From assembly GCA_029891385.1 (NCBI GenBank), contig CM057231.1:64401103-64465102 (forward strand): a stretch of 64,000 nt of DNA, read 5' to 3'. The notes under the pieces are model-generated. The model had not been told where the DNA came from and did not search any database. It worked only from the letters and a program-made list of their open reading frames with translations. Source of the stretch: Erythroxylum novogranatense (taxonomy: Eukaryota; Streptophyta; Magnoliopsida; Malpighiales; Erythroxylaceae). Made by a program: the position numbers and the translations under genes. Position 1 is the first letter of the stretch, and the number at the start of each line of letters is the position of its first letter. Shown in pieces: positions 56,356-64,000 of the stretch.

Positions 56356-57900
56356 ATGGGAACTAGGCTAATCACTGAGGTAGGCAGTTCTAGAGCTGCA
56401 AGAAAGGTTATACCTCCAGGAAGGCCAAGGGGTCAAACACAGGCAAGGGTGTTTGCTATAACCAGAGAGGAAGCTGCAGCTACAACAGAGGTTGTCATGA
56501 GTATGGCCCAGTTATTTCATTCAGCAAAGTATTTACTAATTGATTCTGGTTTCACACATTCTTTTGTTTCTGCAACTATGATTTTGCATAGTGTGAATTC
56601 AGTGCCTTTGGATAACTCTTTGATTATTAGTAAACCTCTAGGGTGGAATGTGATTATAAGTCAAGTGTATAGGGGTTGTGAACTTTTCATTGATGGTGCT
56701 AGATTGGTAGTGGACTTACTACCTCTAAACCTAAAAGGCTTGGATGTTTTACTTGGAATGGATTTCATGGAGAAGTATCAGGCAAAGTTAGATTGTGGTC
56801 TTAAGGAAGTGGAATTTGACCTAGGCAATGGTGAGAAGGTGATTTTCAGGGGGGACAGGAAAATACCAGCACCATGAATTATTTCGGCTCTGCTAGCGGA
56901 TAGAATGATGGGAAAGGGCTGTGAATCCTTCTTGGCACATGTTGTGGACACGGATGTGAATGAAGGGGAGTTAGAATATTTTCCCATTGTGAGGGAATTT
57001 TCAGATGTATTTCCAGAGGATCTACCTGGTTTGCCACTGGTAAGGGAAGTCGAGTTTGCTATTGACTTGATTCTCAGTACCACGCCTATTTCTATACCAC
57101 CTTATAGAATGGCTCCAGCTGAGCTGAAGTAGCTTAAGGAGTAGTTAGAAGAACTGTTGAAGAAGGGGTATATAAAACCGAGTTTGTCACCTTAAGGAGC
57201 GCCAGTTTTGTTTATTAAGAAAAAGGATTGGAAATGGTGGATGTGTATTGATTACCGAAGACTCAACAGGGTGACTATTAAGAACAAGTATCCTCTGCCT
57301 CAGATTGATGATCTATTTGACCAGCTGTAGAGAGCAAGGGTCTTTTCTAAGATTGATCTCAGATCGAGCTATCATTAGCTCAGAATCAGAGAGTCTGATG
57401 TAAGTAAGACAGCTTTTAAAACTTGGTATGGGCATTACGAGTTCCTAGTCATGCCATTTGGTTTGATCAATGCTCCAGCTGCATTCATGACCTTATGAAT
57501 AGGGTTTTCAAGGAATATCTGGATCAGTTTGTCATAGTATTTATCGATGGCATTCTAGTGTATTCCAAGATTGAAGGGAAACATGAGGAGTATCTCAAAA
57601 TAGTGTTGCAGACATTGAGGGATAGGGAACTTTATGCCAAATTTAGCAAATGTGAATTCTGGCTTCATGAGGTGATATTCCTTGGACATGTGATTTCTAA
57701 AGATGGGGTACAAGTTGATCCGAGAAAGATTGAAGCAGTGGGGAATTGGCATTCACCTAAGATAATGATAGAGGTGAGGAGTTTTCTGGGTTTGGTAGGA
57801 TATTATAAGAGATTCGTTGAGGGGTTTTCTATGATAGCTGCTCCGATGACTAAGTTATTAAGGAAGAATAAAAAATTTATCTGGAGCGATGAATGTTAGA
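56356..57900 (+). pseudogene. Tekay-like element 1 protease and RT (broken)
   Basis: Protease: SAKYLLIDSGFTHSFVSATM (D-S-G) and LKGLDVLLGMDFMEKYQAKL. The connector ends PYRMAPAELK, then stop (57130). RT: a stop-interrupted stretch contains [20 protein letters not shown], followed by a frame with [20 protein letters not shown]. The catalytic FxDD reads FIDG, so the second Asp is lost. Then comes [20 protein letters not shown] and [20 protein letters not shown]. Stops at ~57136, 57193, 57330 and 57376 and a frame change at ~57490. Confidence 0.9.
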
Positions 57901-58555
57901 AAAGTTTGAAGAGCTCAAGCCACGATTTACAAGTACTCCAGTTTTGATTTTGCCTACTAGAGATGAGGGGTATATAGTGTACAGTGATGCATTAAGAAAG
58001 GGTTTAGGCTGTGTGTTGATGCAGGGAGACAGGGTGATAGCTTATGCTTCAAGGCAATTGAAACCTTATGAGTTGAATTATCTGACCCATGATCTGGAAT
58101 TGGCAGCAGTGATCTTTGCCTTGAAAATTTGGAGACATTATCTGTATGGGGTTCAGATGAGGATCTTTACTTATCATAAAAGCCTTAAATACTTACTGAG
58201 CTAGAAAGAGCTAAATTTGAGACAGAGAAGGTGGATTAAGTTGCTTAAGGATTATGATTTGTTGATTGAGTACCATCCAGGCAAGGCAAATGTTGTGGCA
58301 GATGCTTTGATTAGGAAATCATCAATAGCCCATGTTTAGACAGTTTATCTGCCTTTATTGAAAGAAATGGCAAAGCTAAAGATAAGTTTGAAATAGGAGG
58401 AACTGGATTGTATCATTGCCAATTTCAGAGTGAGATCGATACTTGGAGAGAAGGTTAGGGAGTTACAGGAACAGGATGCAAAATTGAATAAGCTCCAAGA
58501 AGAAATTCAGAATGGCAAGAAGTCTGAAGTGGTAGTGAGGGATGATGGACTCATG
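57893..58555 (+). pseudogene. Tekay-like element 1 RNase H and connector (broken)
   Basis: RNase [61 protein letters not shown], then a stop at 58202 and LRQRRWIKLLKDYDLLIEYH with [14 protein letters not shown]. The following connector contains several stops and leads into the start of the integrase zinc-finger domain (~58540), where the sequence is cut by the deletion. Confidence 0.88.
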
Positions 58556-58780
58556 ACTGTTGGGATGAAGAAGGAGGTGTAGAACTCCGATATGTTGGGA
58601 TGAAGAAGGAGAAAGGAAACTAATAGGGCTAGAGTCTCTCCAGATGTTAGTTGACAAGGTCAACTTAGTTAAACAACGGCTTAAGGCAGCTCAGGATATA
58701 ATAAAGAGCTATACAGATGCACACAGAAAGGAGATGGAGTATGAAGTTGGTTTCTTAAGACATCTCCTTGGAAAGGAGTA
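58556..58780 (+). pseudogene. Deleted integrase core junction in element 1
   Basis: Integrase HHCC finger and DDE core are absent. The frame passes from the pre-finger segment directly to the post-core segment (LQMLVDKVNLVKQRLKAAQD, AHRKEMEYEVGF). A 19-bp direct repeat TGTTGGGATGAAGAAGGAG (58558-58576 and 58593-58611) lies at the junction and codes for the YWDEEG-type sequence found after the core in element 2. Roughly 0.7-0.8 kb is missing by comparison with 62100-63073. Confidence 0.8.
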
Positions 58781-59190
58781 ATGAGATTTGGCAAGAAGGA
58801 TAAGTTGAGCTTGAGATATGTGGGTCCCTATGAAATTCTTAAGAGAATTGGAACGCTAGTTTATAGGTTAGCGTTGCCACCGGGATTGTCCAAGATATAT
58901 GATGTTTTTCATGTATCCATATTGAAGAGGTATAGATCAGATCCTTCTCACGTCATTCAGGCCACTAAGGTTCGGTTGAGGGATGATCTGAGTTATGAGA
59001 AGACTCCAGTTGAGATTTTGGACACCAAGAAGAAGGTTCTTAGGAATAAGACAGTTTAGTTAGTCAAAGTCTTGTGGAGAAATCATTCCATAGAGGAGGC
59101 CACGTGGGAGACATTGGAAGCCATGAACGAGAAATAACCACAACTCTTCAATGACTCAAGTAATAATTTCGAGGATGAAATTCTTTTAAG
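58771..59190 (+). pseudogene. Element 1 integrase C-terminus with chromodomain-like end
   Basis: GVMRFGKKDKLSLRYVGPYE, VYRLALPPGLSKIYDVFHVS and LKRYRSDPSHVIQ are the integrase C-terminal module. PVEILDTKKKVLRNKTV, a stop, then LVKVLWRNHSIEEATWETLE form a chromodomain-like tail thought to guide integration to heterochromatin. Another stop (EK-stop-PQLF) precedes the end NFEDEILLRGGE, which overlaps the purine tract. Confidence 0.85.
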
Positions 59191-59201
59191 AGGGGGAGAA
59201 A
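59186..59201 (+). other. Polypurine tract, element 1
   Basis: TTTAAGAGGGGGAGAAA directly before TGTTAGGCCCC of the 3' LTR. Confidence 0.85.
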
Positions 59202-59279
59202 TGTTAGGCCCCAAATTTCTATTTATTTTATTAAGCATGAATTGATTAAATTATGTGGTTTTGCTAGATAAATTATTTT
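59202..59279 (+). repeat. Element 1, 3' LTR start (interrupted)
   Basis: 78 bp matching 52430-52505, then broken by TGTAGCATCCCC of element 2. The bases ATTTT (59275-59279) are the likely left copy of that target duplication. Confidence 0.85.
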
Positions 59280-61645
59280 TGTAGCATCCCCTTACCATAG
59301 GGTATACATCGGGATACCCGTAGGTCATTCCGATACATATCCTACGATAAGGGTGCACTACAAACAATTACTACTGTACCTCATATGGAATTAATAATAA
59401 TACAACATCATTTCATATCATCAAAGCAGTAATTTACATAACTGTCAGTTTTTCACTATCTGTACATTACTCCAAAAGAAAACCATTACAAAAACCCTAA
59501 CTAGGTCATCCCTCAAAAATGCCAGCTGACCTACCTATGAGCCATGACTTCTCTTGCCAACACGATCTACACGGCAGGAAAAGTCCCTCTGCAGCTAGGA
59601 GTCTACTCTCTCGGTCCTGAAAAATAATTTGCAATTTTGGGTGAGTTTGCGAACTCAGCGAGGAACCATCATCGATGGTTCACCCAATTCATGCATAGTC
59701 AAAAAAATTACAGTTATAGCAAAATAATCCCATTCAGATGTACCACATGATTATGTACATGAACACAAAGCATTTGGCTTTTCACACAATCAAAGTCATT
59801 CAATATGTAATGCGTATGCGACTCTTTTTCCAATTTATGAATGAGCACCTAAACTGTCCCAATAAGGGTGCATTAATCGGTGAGCCTGAGGCTCTGAAGC
59901 ATTGTAAGCTTGAGGCCCAAATACGTTGAGCTTTAAGCTCTCGGTGGCTGCTCCGGTCACAACTGTCAATTATTGATCATGCATTTATGCATGAAATACA
60001 TATGTCAAAAATAAGCAAGCCAACATCATATTCGGTCCCAAATTAACACATTCACACAAATGGTTCACTATCAACTTTTGGATGGAAGTTGGGTATAGTA
60101 CACTATCAATCAAAACAATGTACTATACCCAGTCTGTTTTTTTGTTTTCTTCTTAGTTCTATCGTCTCATTTCCATCGTCTACTTTTTGCGTCTGCTTTT
60201 CTGCATCTTCTTTTCTACGTCTACTTTTCCACTTTTGCTTTTCTGCGTCTGCTGTTTTGCGTTTGCTTTTTGCGTCTGCTTTTCTACGTCTGCTTTTCTG
60301 CATCTGCTTTTTTGTGTCTGGAATGTATCCACTTAAAAAGATCATAACTTTTGACTCCTATATCCAAAATTTACGTATAATATACCGTTGGAAAGATAAA
60401 AGAAAGATCTACAACTTTCAAGAAGGCACCTTTTCCAAAATCTATCTATATCAGGTCCATATTTCCTCCTGAAGTTGGAATACGAATTTTTACTCAACTC
60501 TTAACGTCCTGCACTCAGTTCTGAACTTCGTGACATTTTGAAACTCTTAGAGACAGAATTGAAATTCGATGTCTTCATAAGAAATGTAGCCATATGTTCT
60601 TAGTTTACTTCAAATGAAAAATTATTTTGTTTGAATCACTAGAGAAAAAGTTATGGTTAAAATACTGAAGCATATTCAGTGAACCTTTTTCTAGATTTTT
60701 CCAACTTTCAACTCTTACCTTTAACTCATCTCCTACCTGAATTATCTCTTCCATCCAACTCCAAAAATCACTTTTACAGCACTCAATGCTCATAGCCTTT
60801 CAAACACTAAATTAACACCATAATTGGATTTTTCATCCTCCAACAACACAGTATTTATGAACAAACACATAAATGCCATTTTTCATGCAAATGATAGTAA
60901 CTTAGCAATTTGTTGCATGAATCCTCAACTCTAAAAAATTTATTTACTACTTACCTGCGGAAACTCCAAAATCTTCAAACCCTAATCTCCACAAAATTTT
61001 TGTACTTCACTGAGTGAAATGATCAACTTCTGGTTTTTCTTAGGGTAGAGGACACAAATGGCAAAGTAGGTTTGGTGAAAGAAAGGAAAAACACAGAGGT
61101 CTCTTAGAAGGTATTCGATGGAAACTCTGGATCTCAAAAGGAAGTTTTAGAAAGATGATAAAAAAAGAAGGGACTTGGACAAGACTTAACCTGTCAATTC
61201 ACACAGAATAGTAACCTACTTCTAGCAAGAGTACAAAAGCCTAAGTGACACATGTCACATTCTTAATGATTAAACTCTAACTTAGTTTCTTTTGAAACTA
61301 ACTCCATTTAGTTGTCCACTTTCCAATACAACAATCATCTTTACAAACCAACTATCTCCAAATCTTCATTTAATTTATGTCATAATTCCACCAAAATTCA
61401 AAATATCAAAATCTCACTAACCCATAAAATTTTCAATATAATAACATTCAAAATTCTCAAAACTTCACCAATCTATCCAATTAGACCCGAAATTATTCAT
61501 GAATGCAGGTACAATTATTTTTATGTGCAACAACCAAGTATAAGTATGTAGCAAGTCATGCATGAACATGTAGAATACATCCCTAACTCTCATTAGACGC
61601 TCACATTAACCAATCTACCCTTCCTACAAGCAATGGGATGTTACA
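59280..61645 (-). repeat. Element 2, 3' LTR
   Basis: 2366 bp. Inverted termini TGTAGCATCCCC and GGGATGTTACA. It contains the block 59497-59697 shared with 31295-31403, a run of GCGTCTGCTTTT-type iterations (60175-60320), and the common ATCATAACTTTTGACTCC ... TACAACTTTCAAGAAGGC module (60341-60426). Confidence 0.88.
60175..60320. repeat. GCGTCTGCTTTTCT iterations
   Basis: About ten degenerate copies of a ~14-16-bp unit (CGTCTGCTTTTCTGCAT and variants) on the plus strand. The same CGTCTG word occurs in the TGACGTCA module of the solo LTR and as CAGACG in the tandem LTRs. Confidence 0.85.
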
Positions 61646-62110
61646 ACTCTCCCCTCCTTAAAGAAATTTCGTCCTCGAAATTCTTACCTAATTGCTCGAA
61701 TAGGTGGGGATATTGTCTCCTCATATGCTCCTCTGTCTCCCATGTTGCTTCTTCAGTTGAGTGGTTCCTCCAAAGGACTTTCACCAATGGAATAACCTGG
61801 TTCCTCAAGTGCTTAATCCGTGATCCCACAATTTGGACAGGCTCCTCGACATAACTCAGGTTGCTAGCTACCTTAATCTCTTGAGCCGATATCACATGTG
61901 TCGGATCCGATCGGTATCTCCGGAGCATACTCACATGGAAGACATTATGTAACTGAGATATCTCATTCGGTAAAGCCAGCTTATAGGTCAAAGGTCCAAT
62001 CCTCTCAATGATCTCATAAGGACCAATGTACCTAGGGCTTAACTTGCCCTTTTTACCGAATCTCAGCACTCCTCTCCATGGTGACACTCGTAGGAACACC
62101 TTGTCCCCAC
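61646..62110 (-). pseudogene. Element 2 integrase C-terminus and chromodomain-like tail
   Basis: Open from 62099: FLRVSPWRGVLRFGKKGKLS, RYIGPYEIIERIGPLTYKLA, MLRRYRSDPTHVI, then QIVGSRIKHLRNQVIPLVKV and LWRNHSTEEATWETEEHMRR, a chromodomain-like fold seen in Tekay elements. It ends NFEDEISLRRGEL next to the LTR. It is separated from the integrase core frame by one shift at ~62095 (GTRCSYECHHG against the expected hydrophobic V..FLRVSPW). The shift could be a base error. Confidence 0.88.
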
Positions 62111-63073
62111 ACTATACTCCATCTCCCTCTGATGTTGATCCACATAACTCTTCTGTCTATCTTGAGTCGCTTTTATTCGTCTCCGAACCAGCTTTACCTT
62201 GTCCACTGTATCCTGAATTAGCTTTGGACCCTCAATCATTCTTACACCCTCTTCATCCCAATATAGAGGCGATCGACACTGTCTTCCATATAAGGCCTCA
62301 TATGGTGCCATCCCGATGCTACTGTGATAATGATTATTATAGGCAAATTCAATCAAAGCCAAATACTGATCCCATGCTCCTCTAAACTCCAACACACAGG
62401 CTCGTAGCATATCTTCAACAGTCTTGATTGTCCTCTCATTCTGTCCATTTGTCTGAGGATGAAATGATGTGCTGAAGTTCAACTTAGTTCCCATAGCAGT
62501 CTGCAAGCTCTTCCAAAATCTCGAAGTAAATCTCGGATCTCTGTTTGATACTATGGACATTGGAATCCCGTGTAGTCTCACCACCTCATTTACATATTTC
62601 TGGGCTAACTGATCAAGTGAGTTATTCTCTCTCACTGGTAAAAAGTGGGCTGATTTAGTCAACCGGTCCACTATGACCCATATAGCATCATGCTGTCTCG
62701 GAGTCTTTGGCAAACCCATGATGAAGTCCATGGTGATTCATTCCCATTTCCACTTTGGAATGGGCAATGAATGTAACTTCCCTACTGGAGCTTAGTGCTC
62801 GACCTTGACTTGTTGGCACGTCATACACTTAAACGCATACTCTGCCACTTGCTTCTTCATTCCTGGCCACCAAAAGTGTTGTTTCAGCGTGTTATACATC
62901 TTAGTAGTACCAGGATGCATAGCATAGGCGGCCATATGAGCTTCCTCAAGAATTTCCTTCCTCAGATCATCTACATTAGGCACACAAAGCCTATGTCTCA
63001 ACCACAAAGTCTCATCCCTAAACTCAAACTCGGACTTCGGATTTGCCTTCACTTTCTCTATAAGCTTTACCAT
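62063..63073 (-). pseudogene. Element 2 integrase zinc finger and complete DDE core
   Basis: Zinc finger frame (62792-63073): EEAHMAAYAMHPGTTKMYNT, QHFWWPGMKK, AFKCMTCQQVK, i.e. H-H-C-C intact. Core (62063-62731): first Asp in MDFIMGLP, second in SNRDPRFTSRFWKS, Glu in NGQNERTIKTVEDMLRACVL. All three catalytic acids are present with the usual spacing. A stop-containing gap of ~60 bases (62732-62791) separates finger and core. The best-preserved integrase in the window. Confidence 0.92.
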
Positions 63074-63732
63074 ATCAGAATCTTTGTTCTATACTCTTCT
63101 GATTCTATCATGTAGCATTGGCCTCAACTTCAAAGTAGCAATTAGTGCCTCATCTTGACCCAGATTTAACTCTACATTTAGAGCTCTCAAATGAAGCAGA
63201 TTAGGTAACCTTGATAACTGAATCTGAGCTGTACTGATATTAGACTTCCTGCTCAAAGCATCTGCCACCACATTAGCTTTCCCCGGGTGGTACTCAATAG
63301 TGCAGTCGTAATCTTTCAATAGTTCAATCCATCTCCTCTGCCTCAAGTTTAGCTCCCTCTGACTTAATAGATACCTCAGACTCTTATAATCTGTGAATAT
63401 CTGGAAAGTCTCTCCATATAAATAATGCCTCCAAATCTTTAGAACAAAAACAACTGCAGCTAGCTCTAAATCATGTACTGGATAATTGATCTCGTGAGAC
63501 CTTAATTGTCTCAATGCATAGGAATCACCTTGCCATATTGCATCAGTACACATCCCAAACCTTGATGCGATGCATCACTGTACACCACATACCCTTCGGT
63601 CCCTGACGGAATAGTTAACACTGGTGCAGTAGTCAACCGATGTTTCAACTCCTCGAAGTTCTTTTGACACTCCTCATTCCATCTAAACACGACATCCTTC
63701 CTCAAAAGTTTTTTCAGAGGAGCCGAGATCAA
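63074..63732 (-). pseudogene. Element 2 RNase H
   Basis: [20 protein letters not shown] (first catalytic Asp), a frameshift near 63540, then [40 protein letters not shown] and [20 protein letters not shown]. The connector to integrase is open to ~63089. Confidence 0.9.
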
Positions 63733-64000
63733 AGAAAACCCCTCGACAAATCTTCGGTAATATCCGGCTAATCCTAGGAAGCTTCAAATCTCCGATACAT
63801 TCTTGGGAGCTTCCCAATTCATCACTGCCTCTACTTTCTTCAAATCTACCTGTATGCCATCTCCAGTCACTATATGACCCAAAAATACAACTTGATCCAG
63901 TCAAAATTCGCACTTACTAAATTTAGCATACAACTGTTTTTCCCTTATAATCTGTAAGATAATTCTCAAATGATCAGCATGCTCCTTTCTACTCTTTGAA
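63733..64000 (-). pseudogene. Element 2 RT, C-terminal part (cut by window end)
   Basis: Minus-strand reading: [10 protein letters not shown], stop, LDQVVFLGHIVTGDGIQVDL, KKVEAVMNWEAPKNVSEI, stop, SFLGLAGYYRRFVEGFSLIS. The stops replace a conserved Trp (TGA) and Arg (TGA), each explained by one transition. The catalytic FxDD lies beyond the window. Confidence 0.88.

Larger units (their letters stand above)
52430..59279 (+). mobile_element. Tekay-like Ty3/Gypsy element 1, 3' LTR split
   Basis: 5' LTR 52430-54956, tRNA-iMet primer site, gag-pol 55186-59190 (broken), purine tract, and the first 78 bp of the 3' LTR (59202-59279). The rest lies beyond the window because element 2 is inserted at 59280. 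RT, RNase H, integrase order with a C-terminal chromodomain-like segment identifies a Tekay/Del-type chromovirus. The integrase core is deleted. Confidence 0.88.
59280..64000 (-). mobile_element. Tekay-like Ty3/Gypsy element 2 (minus strand, runs off window)
   Basis: 3' LTR 59280-61645, purine tract, then pol read leftwards: RT (63733-64000), RNase H, integrase and chromodomain-like tail. Gag, the primer site and the other LTR lie to the right of the window. Inserted in the 3' LTR of element 1, so it is the youngest layer on this side. Most frames are long, with few lesions. Confidence 0.9.

Noticed and set aside
60089..60472. 127-codon Phe/Ser-rich ORF as a membrane protein
   Set aside because: It is the translation of the GCGTCTGCTTTT iterations in the LTR of element 2.

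Overview
The window is plant nuclear DNA made almost entirely of nested LTR retrotransposons. I found no host gene, tRNA, rRNA or CRISPR array. The evidence for a plant is the mix of element lineages: Ty1/Copia (one SIRE-like), Ty3/Gypsy Athila-like, and Ty3/Gypsy Tekay/Del-like with a chromodomain. Their primer-binding sites match plant initiator tRNA-Met, and their long AT-rich LTRs sit inside one another as in angiosperm pericentromeric heterochromatin. I cannot name the species; a eudicot is a guess.

Left part (1-22386): three near-identical ~4.29-kb LTRs (A truncated by the window start, B 13217-17504, C 18097-22386) alternate with two ~0.59-kb internal segments (12627-13216, 17505-18096). 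The order is LTR-internal-LTR-internal-LTR, with a 4.88-kb period, on the minus strand. The internal segments keep a tRNA-Met primer site, a polypurine tract and a few terminal pol codons but no other coding sequence, so this is a tandem array of a non-autonomous Tekay-like element. LTR A is split by a complete 9.69-kb Copia element (2238-11927, minus strand). Its 5-bp duplication ACTTG is confirmed by the unoccupied site in LTR B.

Middle part (22387-42486): the array abuts a degraded Athila-like element on the plus strand: pol 22387-24787, a broken third ORF 25256-29637, a 3' UTR and a 3' LTR 30847-33860. A solo Tekay-like LTR (25942-28840) splits the third ORF, and another LTR-like block lies inside the 3' LTR. 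A 5'-truncated SIRE-like Copia follows (33860-41313): gag-pol with few lesions, a split third ORF, and a 3' LTR. It adjoins a truncated minus-strand LTR (41314-42486).

Right part (42487-64000): remnants of an Athila-like gag-protease and a chromovirus-like gag-RT, an LTR-like block, a fragment related to the leader of the left Copia, and a coding-free LTR element (49258-52429). The last is interrupted by a Tekay-like element (52430 onward). The 3' LTR of that element is in turn interrupted at 59280 by a second, minus-strand Tekay-like element that runs off the window and keeps a complete integrase core.

Nothing here is a convincing new gene system. The points most worth following are the multi-LTR tandem array; family-specific palindrome or iteron modules inside the LTRs (TGACGTCA clusters, a GTCGAC array with exact 21-bp period, CGTCTC/GAGACG repeats, GC-rich hairpins); a conserved CACGTGCACGT island shared by divergent LTRs; and a systematic CAG/CTG discordance between repeat copies that looks like either a sequencing artefact or methylation-linked change.
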